From assembly GCF_009604375.1 (NCBI RefSeq), contig NZ_WEGH01000008.1:1-43933 (forward strand): a stretch of DNA of 43,933 nt, in the 5' to 3' direction. This DNA comes from Actinomadura macrotermitis. GTDB lineage: Bacteria > Actinomycetota > Actinomycetes > Streptosporangiales > Streptosporangiaceae. Position 1 is the first letter of the stretch; each line of letters begins with the position of its first letter. This document shows positions 24,657-32,100 of the stretch, in pieces. The position numbers were made by a program, and so were the translations under genes. Under the pieces are notes generated by a model. It was not told where the DNA came from. It was given only the letters and a program-made list of their open reading frames with translations, and made no database searches.

Positions 24657-25691
24657 ATGGCCGGTGCGTGGCGGACCGCGGCGGCTCCGGCCGAGCGCCT
24701 GCCGGACCGCGTGGCGATGGGCGTGCTGCTCTCGCTGTTCCCGGTCCCGCTGCTGGACGAGGTGATCCGGGCCAGCGGCCGGGCCGACCGGCGCCGCCGC
24801 TCGCTGCCCGCGCGGCTCGTCCTCTACCACGTCCTGGCGCTCTGCCTGTTCACCGACCGCAACTACGAGCAGGTGATGCGGCTCCTGCTGAACGGGCTGT
24901 CCTGGCGGTCGCACTGGATCCGCTCCTGGGAGAGCACGCCGAGCGCCCCGGCCATCAGCCGTGCGCGGGCCCGGCTCGGCGCCGAGCCGCTGCGGCTGCT
25001 GTTCGAGCGCACGACGCTCCCCTCCGGCGGCCCGGGGACGCGGTTCGGCGGGCTGCGCGTGCTGTCGCTGGACGGTGCCGCCCTGGACGTGGCGGGAAGC
25101 CTGGAGAACTCCGCCCTCGGCTACCCCGCCCCCGCCGCGCGCTTCCCCCAGGTCCGGGTGGCGGCGCTCGCCGAGGCCGGGACGCGCGCCCTGGTGGACG
25201 CCACGCTGGGCGCGTCCGTGGTGGCCGAGGGCGTCCTGGCCGGACGGCTGGTGCGCGGCCTCGGCCCGGGGACGCTGCTGGTGGTGCCGCCGTCGGCCGG
25301 GACGCCGGCGCTGCTGCGCCTGGCCGGCCGCCAGGGGGTGGACCTGCTGCTCGGCGCGGCGGCCGGAGACCCGCCGGCCCGGGGCCTGCGCAGCGTCCCG
25401 ACCGCGCGGGGGCGCCTGCTCACCACGCTCACCGACCCGGAGCTGGCCCCCGCCGAGGCGCTGGCGGCCTGCTACGCGGCGCGGTGGCGGATCGGGCCGG
25501 CCCTGGCCTGGCTGCGCGCCGTCCCGCAGGGGCACGGCATCACGCTGCGCTCCCGCGACCCGGAGATGGTCGCCCAGGAGATCTGGGCGCTGCTGTGCCT
25601 CTACCAGGCGATGAACGCGCTGACCTGCCAGGCGGCCGAACGGCACCGCTGCACCTGCCGCCGGCCACCGCTGCCGGACCTTTTCCACTGA
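24657..25691 (+). CDS. IS4-like transposase, catalytically degenerate
   Basis: The 344-residue protein keeps the IS4 N-terminal domain (LPDRVAMGVLLSLFPVPLLDEVI...RSLPARLVLYHVLALCLFTDRNYEQVM). It also keeps the first catalytic block, LSLDGAALDVAGSLENSALGYPA, close to the usual LDGTTLD-x-P-DTPEN. The second aspartate, normally in an L-x-A-D-R-G-F block, is replaced by LVVPPSAGTPALL. The third block is YAARWRIGPALAWLR, where family members have RWEIE; the catalytic Glu is Gly. The beta-strand insertion is also shortened (family length about 440). There are no terminal inverted repeats that I can define. The frame is intact with normal codon use, so it may be a domesticated protein rather than debris; transposition activity is unlikely. 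Confidence 0.8.
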   Translation: MAGAWRTAAAPAERLPDRVAMGVLLSLFPVPLLDEVIRASGRADRRRRSLPARLVLYHVLALCLFTDRNYEQVMRLLLNGLSWRSHWIRSWESTPSAPAISRARARLGAEPLRLLFERTTLPSGGPGTRFGGLRVLSLDGAALDVAGSLENSALGYPAPAARFPQVRVAALAEAGTRALVDATLGASVVAEGVLAGRLVRGLGPGTLLVVPPSAGTPALLRLAGRQGVDLLLGAAAGDPPARGLRSVPTARGRLLTTLTDPELAPAEALAACYAARWRIGPALAWLRAVPQGHGITLRSRDPEMVAQEIWALLCLYQAMNALTCQAAERHRCTCRRPPLPDLFH

Positions 25692-25751
25692 CGCCAAGCG
25701 CTTATCGCAATACTCGCGAAGGCGCCGGGAAAGAGAATTTTCACCTTTGCA

Positions 25752-25780
25752 TTGACCGCCATTAATGGCCTTTTTACGCT
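25752..25780 (+). promoter_or_regulatory. Promoter of the secreted protein gene
   Basis: TTGACC (25752-25757), a 17-base spacer and TACGCT (25775-25780) fit a housekeeping promoter 35 bp before ATG 25815. The spacer contains a perfect 12-bp palindrome GCCATTAATGGC (25758-25769), a possible operator. The region is clearly more AT-rich than its surroundings. Confidence 0.6.
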
Positions 25781-25814
25781 GACGTCGTCCCGGCATATTT
25801 CGAAGGAGTGGCCG

Positions 25815-26474
25815 ATGCAACGTCCCCGAAAAGCCATCGCGGTCCTGGCCGCCTCGGCGGCCGCCGTCGCCGTCGCGGCGGCGCCCGCCCTCGCCGCCCC
25901 GCCGACCGTCATCCATGTCAACAACGCCGCCGGCGCGGTCTACAGCGGCAACATCCGGCTCGTCCTGACCAGCCCGGTCTCGGTCACCACCTCGCTCGGC
26001 ACGGCGAGCTGCAACCGCGGCAACATCGACGCCTCGGTCGCCTCCAGCGGCGCCAACCTGACCGTCTCGGCGTACAACTTCTACAACTCCCCCGGCCCGG
26101 CCTGCACCAACAGCGCCGGCGGCTCCTCCACCACCACCCCGGTCGGCCTGCCCTGGAGCGGCGGCGACCTGAACTGGACCGGCTCGTCGGGGACGCTGCG
26201 CATCAACAACATGCAGGTCACCTCGACCAGCAGCACGATCTTCGGCAACATCGTCTGCAACTACCGGGGCAGCGGCGCCGGCAACAGCATCACCATGTCG
26301 GTGACCAACTCCACCGCCACCACCCAGCTCAAGGCGACGGCCACCAACATCTCGCTGACCAAGGTGGACGCGGGCAGCAACGTCCTCTGCCCGTCGTCGG
26401 CGACCTACAGCGCCGGATTCGAGGTCTTCGGCCAGTCCAGCGGTTCCTACACCACCAAGCTGTTCCTCAGCTGA
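25815..26474 (+). CDS. Secreted protein with four cysteines, function unknown
   Basis: The 219-residue product has a Sec signal peptide (basic MQRPRK, then an alanine-rich core, cleavage probably at ALAA-PP near residue 29). The mature part is a Ser/Thr/Asn/Gly-rich all-beta domain of about 190 residues with four cysteines (ASCNRG, PACTNS, IVCNYRG, VLCPSS), likely two disulfides. It looks like an extracellular structural or binding protein; no enzyme motif is visible. ATG 25815 has a GAAGGAG ribosome-binding site. An open frame extends 21 codons upstream but overlaps the promoter. A strong hairpin follows the stop. Confidence 0.85.
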   Translation: MQRPRKAIAVLAASAAAVAVAAAPALAAPPTVIHVNNAAGAVYSGNIRLVLTSPVSVTTSLGTASCNRGNIDASVASSGANLTVSAYNFYNSPGPACTNSAGGSSTTTPVGLPWSGGDLNWTGSSGTLRINNMQVTSTSSTIFGNIVCNYRGSGAGNSITMSVTNSTATTQLKATATNISLTKVDAGSNVLCPSSATYSAGFEVFGQSSGSYTTKLFLS

Positions 26475-26480
26475 ACACGG

Positions 26481-26513
26481 CCGGGCCGCTCTGCCGGGGA
26501 AAGAGCGGCCCGG
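26481..26513. terminator. Bidirectional terminator hairpin
   Basis: Twelve-base perfect arms CCGGGCCGCTCT (26481-26492) and AGAGCGGCCCGG (26502-26513) flank a nine-base loop. It lies between the convergent secreted-protein and MerR genes and could serve both. No T-run follows, which is common in this group. Confidence 0.75.
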
Positions 26514-26529
26514 TCCAGGAAACCGCGTG

Positions 26530-26934
26530 TCATTCCGGCGCCCAGAGGCCCGCCGCGGTGCCGTCCCGCAGGTGCTCCTCGTAGACGGCGACCTTGTGCC
26601 GGATCACCTCCAGGCTCGCGGTCAGCTCGGCGATCTTGTCCTGCACGGCCCGCTCGTGCTCGCGCAGCAGCGCCAGGCGCTCCGGCTCGTTGCCCGGCCC
26701 CGACCGGACGAGCCCGGCGAACCTGCGCATCGTGGCGAGGGGCATGCCCGACTCGCGGAACCGGTTGCAGAGCAGCAGCCACTCCACGTCGGCGGCGCCG
26801 TAGACCCGCCGCCCGCCGCCGGTGCGGGGGATGGGCCGCAGGAAGAGCCCCTCGCGCTCGAAGAACCGCAGCGCGTGCACGCTCACCCCGGCCGCCTCGG
26901 CGACCTGCCCGATGGACAGCCCGTCTTCGCCCAT
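26530..26934 (-). CDS. MerR family transcriptional regulator
   Basis: The 134-residue protein has the MerR N-terminal winged helix (LSIGQVAEAAGVSVHALRFFEREGL...RRVYGAADVEWL), followed by the long dimerisation coiled coil (LALLREHERAVQDKIAELTASLEVIRHKVAVYEEHL). It lacks the metal-binding cysteines of MerR/CueR, so an organic or redox ligand is likelier. It is divergent from the SDR gene at 26982, and the intergenic region holds a textbook MerR operator-promoter. It is therefore the probable activator of that SDR gene. Confidence 0.93.
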   Translation of the reverse strand: MGEDGLSIGQVAEAAGVSVHALRFFEREGLFLRPIPRTGGGRRVYGAADVEWLLLCNRFRESGMPLATMRRFAGLVRSGPGNEPERLALLREHERAVQDKIAELTASLEVIRHKVAVYEEHLRDGTAAGLWAPE

Positions 26935-26943
26935 GGCACCTCC

Positions 26944-26974
26944 TTGACCTAGAGCGAACTCTAGGTCCTACGGT
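26944..26974 (+). promoter_or_regulatory. MerR-type promoter with 19-bp spacer and operator
   Basis: TTGACC (26944-26949) and TACGGT (26969-26974) are separated by 19 bp, the over-long spacing that MerR activators correct by DNA distortion. The spacer and the -35 edge contain the perfect dyad ACCTAGAG-CGAA-CTCTAGGT (26947-26966). The ATG of the SDR gene at 26982 lies where transcription should start, so the mRNA may be leaderless. Confidence 0.8.
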
Positions 26975-26981
26975 CGTCGCC

Positions 26982-27935
26982 ATGACAGCACAGCGCAAGC
27001 TCGGCTCCGGATTCGGCGCCGCCAGCACGGCCGGCGACGTCCTCGCCGGGATCGACCTGACCGGCCGGACCGCCCTCGTCACCGGCGGCCATTCGGGACT
27101 CGGCCTGGAGACCACCCGGGCGCTCGCCCGCGCCGGCGCCCGCGTGATCGTCCCCGCCCGCAGGCCCGCCGAGGCCGCGCGGGCCCTGCGGGATCTTCCG
27201 GGCGTCGACGTGCACGGACTCGACCTGGCGGACCTGGACAGCGTCCGCGCCTTCGCCGACCGGATCCTGGACGGCGGGCACGTCCTGGACATCCTCATCG
27301 GCAACGCCGGCGTCATGGCCTGCCCCGAGACACGCGTCGGCCCCGGCTGGGAGGCGCATTTCGCGACCAACCACCTCGGCCATCACGCCCTCGTCAACCG
27401 CCTCCGCCCGGCGCTCGCCCCCGGCCGCTCACGGGTGGTCTCGGTGGCCTCGGCCGGGCACTTCCTCTCCGGCATCCGCTGGGACGACCTCCACTTCCGC
27501 GACGGCTACGACCGCTGGCTCGCCTACGCCCAGTCCAAGACCGCCAACGCCCTGTTCGCCGTCCACCTCGACCGGCTCGGCGCGGCGGACGGCCTGCGCG
27601 CCTTCGCCGTCCATCCGGGCAGCATCCTCACCCCGCTGCAGCGGCACATCCCCCGCGACGAGCAGATCGCCCAGGGCTGGATGACCCCCGACGGGCGCCC
27701 GGCGGCCGGCTTCAAGTCCCCCGCCCAGGGCGCGGCCACGGCGGTGTGGGCGGCGACCTCGCCCCTGCTGGACGACCACGGCGGCGCCTACTGCCAGGAC
27801 TGCGACATCGCCGAGCCCGCCGAGACCGACGACATGCTCGTCGGCGGCGTCAAGCCCTGGGCCGTCGACCCGGCCGCGGCGGCGCGCCTGTGGGACCTGT
27901 CCAGCGAACTGACCGGCCTGAACGCCTTCGCCTGA
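26982..27935 (+). CDS. Short-chain dehydrogenase/reductase
   Basis: The 317-residue oxidoreductase is of the atypical (retinol dehydrogenase/WWOX-like) SDR type. It has the cofactor loop TGGHSGLG (about residue 35), the DLADLDSVRAFA acidic segment, NAGVM, the catalytic serine in VVSVASAGH, and YAQSK (about residue 182) with catalytic Tyr and Lys. An arginine at the end of beta 2 (PARRP) favours NADP(H). The substrate is unknown; members often reduce xenobiotic carbonyl compounds. It is controlled by the divergent MerR protein through the 19-bp-spacer promoter. Confidence 0.93.
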   Translation: MTAQRKLGSGFGAASTAGDVLAGIDLTGRTALVTGGHSGLGLETTRALARAGARVIVPARRPAEAARALRDLPGVDVHGLDLADLDSVRAFADRILDGGHVLDILIGNAGVMACPETRVGPGWEAHFATNHLGHHALVNRLRPALAPGRSRVVSVASAGHFLSGIRWDDLHFRDGYDRWLAYAQSKTANALFAVHLDRLGAADGLRAFAVHPGSILTPLQRHIPRDEQIAQGWMTPDGRPAAGFKSPAQGAATAVWAATSPLLDDHGGAYCQDCDIAEPAETDDMLVGGVKPWAVDPAAAARLWDLSSELTGLNAFA

Positions 27936-28868
27936 CTACAGCACCTGGACGCCGGCGCGTTCCGCGCGGCGGAGGGCGATGCGCATCGCCAGCCCCACCC
28001 CGGCCCGGTAGACGAGCCTGGACGGCGGCATCCGGTAGGAGAGCCGAGTGTGCGGGGCGTAGCGCACCTGCGGGCCGGCCTCGAGCCAGCCGGTGTGGAC
28101 GTGCTGGTCCTGCCCGATGACGTGGCGGGTGAAGGAGTGGGCCGTCAGGCCGGCGCGGCGGCCCCCGGCGGGAACGAGCCCGGCCGGCGGGTCCAGCAGG
28201 ACGCCGCCCTCGTCGTGGCCGGCGATCCGGACCGGGACCGCCATCGGGAAGCCGTCGGCCCCGGCCCAGCCGAGCAGCACGTCGGGCAGGCCGGCGGCCT
28301 TGCGCGCCGCCTTCACGTGATCGACGCGCGGCCCCGTCCCCTTGCCGGGCGGGGCCTGCGGGGGCGGCGGCCCGGCGGGCAGGTCCGCCCCGTGCACCTG
28401 CGGGACGCCCCGGCAGGCCAGGTCGGGCCAGACGATCACGCGCTCGACCGCCACCTCGATCAGCACGCGGGTGTAGTAGACGCGCAGCCAGCGGTCCCAG
28501 ACCGGGCCGGTCGCGCGCGGCCCGTCGAAGCGCTCCCAGTTCTCGCCCAGTGTCTCGGGGTAGTCCGCGACCGGCTCCGACAGCGTGGCGGTGCCCTGCA
28601 CCAGCACGTACTCGGGCCGGTCGCTGTAGCCGTGCTCGCGGGTGTGGAAGGCGAGGGCGACCCGGGGGTTGCGCCGGATCCGTTCCAGTTTCTTCCAGCC
28701 GCCGGCCGCGCTGTTCACCGTGACGGTGCCGGCGTCGCGGTCGCGCACCGCGAAGTTGGTCACCGGCGTGAGGACGGCCCCGCCGGCCGGGGTGACCGTG
28801 GCGAGCATGACGGCCTGGTCACCGCCCACGATCTCGTCCACCGCGTCGGGCCACCCGGAGAAGACCAT
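27936..28868 (-). CDS. Pyridoxamine 5'-phosphate oxidase-like flavin/F420 protein
   Basis: The 310-residue protein begins with a split-barrel PPOX domain: AVMLATVTPAGGAVLTPVTNFAV, then a strand with TVTVNSAAGGWKKLERIRRNPRVALAFH, and VLVQGTATL. This is the usual layout of FMN- or F420-binding members of the family. The second half (about residues 160-310) is a second, more divergent split-barrel-like region with GFPMAVPVRI. Its stop abuts the stop of the convergent SDR gene with no gap. Cofactor and substrate are not decidable from sequence; F420 use is plausible in an actinomycete. Confidence 0.82.
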   Translation of the reverse strand: MVFSGWPDAVDEIVGGDQAVMLATVTPAGGAVLTPVTNFAVRDRDAGTVTVNSAAGGWKKLERIRRNPRVALAFHTREHGYSDRPEYVLVQGTATLSEPVADYPETLGENWERFDGPRATGPVWDRWLRVYYTRVLIEVAVERVIVWPDLACRGVPQVHGADLPAGPPPPQAPPGKGTGPRVDHVKAARKAAGLPDVLLGWAGADGFPMAVPVRIAGHDEGGVLLDPPAGLVPAGGRRAGLTAHSFTRHVIGQDQHVHTGWLEAGPQVRYAPHTRLSYRMPPSRLVYRAGVGLAMRIALRRAERAGVQVL

Positions 28869-28929
28869 GGGGCACGATAATCAGACGCAGCGTCCAAAGA
28901 CCGGGTGTTCCGGGGGCGTGTGTCCGAGG

Positions 28930-29610
28930 TCACTCGCCCGCCGGGGCGCGCAGGACGCCGAGGAGCATGTGCAGGAGCTCGTCGACGACCTGGTCCAGGC
29001 TCGCCTCCACCCAGCCGACGGCCCAGTCGTGCATCAGCCCGTTGATCGAGCCGATGAACGCGGTGGCGGCGAGGCGGTAGTCGCGCGGCGCGAGCTCGCC
29101 GCGCGCGACGGCGGCGTCCGCCTGCGCGCACAGGAAGTCGACCCAGCGGGCGCGGCGGGCCAGCCGCTGCTCGTCCAGCCGCGGGCTCACCCCGATGATC
29201 TCGACGAAGGCGATGCGGGTGTGCCGGGGGTCGCCGGTGATGCCCGCGGCGTAGGCGCGGAACATCGCGGTGTAGCGGTCGATCGGGTCCAGGTCGTCCA
29301 GCTCCGGCAGGACGGCGAGGACGGTCTGCTCGGCGACGTCGTTGACCTGAAGGTGCAGTTCGGCCAGCAGGTCCTCCAGGGTGCGGAACTCCTCGTAGAA
29401 CTGGCGGGTCGACAGCCCGGCGGCCTGGCTCAGCGCCGTGACGGTGGTGCCGCGGTAGCCCGGGCCCGCCCCGAACAGCTCCAGCCCGGCCTCCAGCAGG
29501 CGCCGGCGCCGCTCGGCCTGCCGCTCGGCCGCCGTCCGCCCGCCGTACCTGCCGCTGGCCGGCGTGATCCTGCCCGCCACCCGCTCCCCCGATCGTCGAC
29601 TTCCCTCCAT
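28930..29610 (-). CDS. TetR family transcriptional regulator
   Basis: The 226-residue protein has a TetR helix-turn-helix (RRRRLLEAGLELFGAGPGYRGTTVTALSQAAGLSTRQFYEEFRTLEDLL) after an unconserved basic N-terminal tail of about 35 residues. The C-terminal ligand domain is helical. It is divergent from the beta-propeller gene at 29739. Three ACTTGGG/CCCAAGT half-sites in the shared 128-bp intergenic region are the likely binding sites. The start ATG 29610 may be too early; the conserved domain begins near residue 28. Confidence 0.9.
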   Translation of the reverse strand: MEGSRRSGERVAGRITPASGRYGGRTAAERQAERRRRLLEAGLELFGAGPGYRGTTVTALSQAAGLSTRQFYEEFRTLEDLLAELHLQVNDVAEQTVLAVLPELDDLDPIDRYTAMFRAYAAGITGDPRHTRIAFVEIIGVSPRLDEQRLARRARWVDFLCAQADAAVARGELAPRDYRLAATAFIGSINGLMHDWAVGWVEASLDQVVDELLHMLLGVLRAPAGE

Positions 29611-29618
29611 TTTCCCCT

Positions 29619-29697
29619 ACTTGGGTCTTGTGGCCGCCGTCACACCGAACTACGTTCCAGTAACCCAAGTTTGAATATGCGCCTGTTCACACTTGGG
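29619..29697. promoter_or_regulatory. Three TetR operator half-sites in a divergent promoter
   Basis: ACTTGGGT (29619-29626), ACCCAAGT (29663-29670) and ACTTGGG (29691-29697) occur between the divergent TetR and beta-propeller genes. The last two form an inverted pair with a 20-base centre, and the first two form an inverted pair with 36 bases between. They probably mediate control of both genes. Confidence 0.55.
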
Positions 29698-29738
29698 CGG
29701 CGCACCCCATCCGTCTTCCCACCCCCGGAGGAACGACC

Positions 29739-30992
29739 ATGCGCTTCCCGGCCATCCGCAGAACCGCCGGCCTCGGCGGCGCCGCCCTGGCGGCGGCCGC
29801 CCTGACCTGCGGCGCCGCCGCCCCGGCGAGCCCCCAGGCAGCGGCCGCGCTGCGCCAGGTGATGTTCGTCGGCAACAACTGGGACGGCACCGCCGACGTG
29901 ATCGAGCCGAGCGGCACCTTCGCCCGCATCGGCCGGATCAACGTCATCCCCGACAAGGCCGACCGCCTGCTGGAGATCTACCTCAACCCCGTCAGGCTGG
30001 CCTACTTCCTCGGCATCCGGCAGGGACCGGGCGAGGGCCACGACCAGTTCGTCGACGACATGTACGCCACCCCCGACGGCACCGCCATGGTCGCCTCCCG
30101 GCCGAGCTTCGCCGACGTCGTCTCCATCGACATCGCCACCGGCAAGATCAGGTGGCGGTTCCCCGTCTCGGGCTACCGCTCCGACCACATGGCCGTCTCC
30201 CCCGACGGCACCCGCGTCGCGGTGTCGGCCTCCACCTCCAACACCGTGCACGTCCTGGACATCAACACCGGCAGGCAGCTCGGCTCGTTCGGCACCGGCG
30301 ACAAGCCGCACGAGAACGTGTTCACCGACGGCGGCAGGTACCTGTGGAACATGTCGATCGGCGAGGTCAACACCGCCCTCGACTCCCCCGCCATGGACTG
30401 GACCAAGGGCGACCGCAAGATCACCGTGGTGGACGCCGCGACCTTCAAGCAGGTCAAGGTCATCGACATGCGCCAGCGGCTGGACGCCTTCGGCCGCAAG
30501 GACCTGTCGGACGCGGTCCGCCCCGTCGCCTTCACCCCCGACGAGTCCAAGCTCTACTTCCAGGTCTCCTTCTTCAACGGCTTCCTGGAGTACGACGTGG
30601 CCACCGACAAGATCACCCGCAGCAAGACGCTGCCGAAGAACCCCGCGACCAGCGAGGACCGCACCACCTGGGTCAACGACTCGCGCCACCACGGCCTGTC
30701 GATGAACCCCGAGGGCACCAAGCTGTGCGTCGCGGGGACCATGGACGAGTACGCCACCGTCGTCGACCGCGCCACCCTCCAGGAGGGCCCGCTGGTGCCC
30801 GCGTCCAAGCCCTACTGGGCCACCGTCAGCGGTGACGGCAGGTCCTGCGTCATCTCCGAGAGCGGCGCCGACCGGGTCACCGCCATCGACTTCGCCACCG
30901 GCCAGAAGACCGCCTCCGTCGCCGTCGGCGACCACCCCCAGCGCGTCCGGATCGCCCGCATCCCCGCAGGCTGGACGCCCCCGGCCGCCTAG
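29739..30992 (+). CDS. Secreted YVTN-type beta-propeller protein
   Basis: The 417-residue product starts with a signal peptide (MRFPAIRRTAGLGG then an alanine-rich core, to about residue 38). The mature protein is a six- or seven-bladed propeller: repeated D-x-A-T-G-K/Q blades such as VVSIDIATGKIRWRFPVSG, VHVLDINTGRQLGSFGTG, VDAATFKQVKVID, LEYDVATDKITRSKTL and VTAIDFATGQKTASVAVG. Such propellers bind ligands or other proteins; enzymatic motifs are absent. The likely regulator is the divergent TetR protein. The ATG follows a GGAGGA ribosome-binding site. Confidence 0.88.
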   Translation: MRFPAIRRTAGLGGAALAAAALTCGAAAPASPQAAAALRQVMFVGNNWDGTADVIEPSGTFARIGRINVIPDKADRLLEIYLNPVRLAYFLGIRQGPGEGHDQFVDDMYATPDGTAMVASRPSFADVVSIDIATGKIRWRFPVSGYRSDHMAVSPDGTRVAVSASTSNTVHVLDINTGRQLGSFGTGDKPHENVFTDGGRYLWNMSIGEVNTALDSPAMDWTKGDRKITVVDAATFKQVKVIDMRQRLDAFGRKDLSDAVRPVAFTPDESKLYFQVSFFNGFLEYDVATDKITRSKTLPKNPATSEDRTTWVNDSRHHGLSMNPEGTKLCVAGTMDEYATVVDRATLQEGPLVPASKPYWATVSGDGRSCVISESGADRVTAIDFATGQKTASVAVGDHPQRVRIARIPAGWTPPAA

Positions 30993-31020
30993 GCCGCGTG
31001 TCCGGATGTGACAGAACCAC

Positions 31021-31047
31021 GTCATGGCGGCCATCGGCCGCCATGAC
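31021..31047. promoter_or_regulatory. 27-bp perfect palindrome upstream of the AraC-type gene
   Basis: The arms GTCATGGCGGCC (31021-31032) and GGCCGCCATGAC (31036-31047) flank ATC. It sits 28 bp after the beta-propeller stop and 12 bp before ATG 31060. It could be a terminator hairpin for the upstream gene or an operator for the AraC-type gene. Closeness to the start codon and lack of a T-run favour an operator. Confidence 0.6.
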
Positions 31048-31059
31048 GACAATAGAGAC

Positions 31060-32034
31060 ATGCCCGCTTCGCACCGTGTCGTCATCGCCGTGTTCCCCGA
31101 CGTCGACCTCCTCGACGTCACCGGACCCGCGGAGGTGTTCGCGCTGGCGAACCGGGAGATGTCCGGCGGGACGCCCTACCGCGTCCTGCTGGCCGGGCCG
31201 GACGGCGGCCAGGTGCGCACCAGCGCCGGCGTCCGGCTCGGCACCGACCTGACCTTCGGCGAGGTCGGCGACCGGGTGGACACCCTCATGGTGCCCGGCG
31301 CGGTGGACGCCGCCGGCGCGCCGGTGATCGACCCGGCTCTCGTCGGCTGGATCGCCGGCACCGCCCCGCACGCCCGCCGGGTCGCCTCGGTGTGCGTCGG
31401 GGCGCACCTGCTGGCCGCCGCGGGCCTGCTGTCGGGCCGGACGGCGACCACGCACTGGGCCACCGCCGGCCGGCTCGCCGCCGACCACCCCGACGTCACC
31501 GTCGACCCCGACCCGATCTACGTCCGGTCGGGCAAGGTGTGGACGGGCGCGGGCATCAGCGCCTGCATGGACCTGGCCCTCGCCCTGGTCGCCGAGGACC
31601 ACGGCGAGCGGCTTGCGCTGGCGGTCGCCCGGCAGCTGGTGATGTACCTCAAGCGGCAGGGCGGGCAGAGCCAGTTCAGCGTCCCGCTCTGGCAGGCCCC
31701 GGCCGAGCGCCGCGACATCGACGAGCTGCGGGCGTGGATCACCGCCAACCTCACCGCCGACCTGTCGGCGGCGGCGCTCGCCGCGCGGATGTGCCTGAGC
31801 GAGCGGCACTTCAGCCGGGTCTTCCGCCAGGAGACCGGCGCCACCCCGGCCGCCTACGTGGAGGCGGCCCGCGTCGAGGCGGCGCGGCGCCTCCTGGAGG
31901 GCACCGACGACCCGCTCGACCAGGTCGCGGACGCCTGCGGCCTCGGCTCGGTGGAGACGCTGCACCGGGCGTTCCGGCGGCGGCTGTCCACCACCCCGGC
32001 GGCCTACCGGCGGCGGTTCCGCACCGCCGCCTGA
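31060..32034 (+). CDS. AraC family regulator with DJ-1/PfpI domain (FtrA-like)
   Basis: Residues 1 to about 195 form a class I glutamine-amidotransferase-like DJ-1/PfpI domain (VVIAVFPDVDLLDVTGPAEVFALAN, then SVCVGAHLLAAAGLLSGRTATTHW with the nucleophile-elbow cysteine). The C-terminal 110 residues hold two AraC helix-turn-helices (LSAAALAARMCLSERHFSRVFRQETG and LDQVADACGLGSVETLHRAFRRRLSTTPAAYRRRF). Such GlxA/FtrA-type proteins usually activate a neighbouring operon. The cysteine hydrolase at 32101 begins 66 bp downstream and is the probable target. I chose ATG 31060 over an earlier in-frame ATG at 31024 because the latter lies in the palindrome. Confidence 0.93.
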   Translation: MPASHRVVIAVFPDVDLLDVTGPAEVFALANREMSGGTPYRVLLAGPDGGQVRTSAGVRLGTDLTFGEVGDRVDTLMVPGAVDAAGAPVIDPALVGWIAGTAPHARRVASVCVGAHLLAAAGLLSGRTATTHWATAGRLAADHPDVTVDPDPIYVRSGKVWTGAGISACMDLALALVAEDHGERLALAVARQLVMYLKRQGGQSQFSVPLWQAPAERRDIDELRAWITANLTADLSAAALAARMCLSERHFSRVFRQETGATPAAYVEAARVEAARRLLEGTDDPLDQVADACGLGSVETLHRAFRRRLSTTPAAYRRRFRTAA

Positions 32035-32100
32035 CCCGCCCCCTTCACCCCGGCCTGCCCAGGCCGGCAGTTCACCCTGCCTATTTCCTAGGAGCAACAG

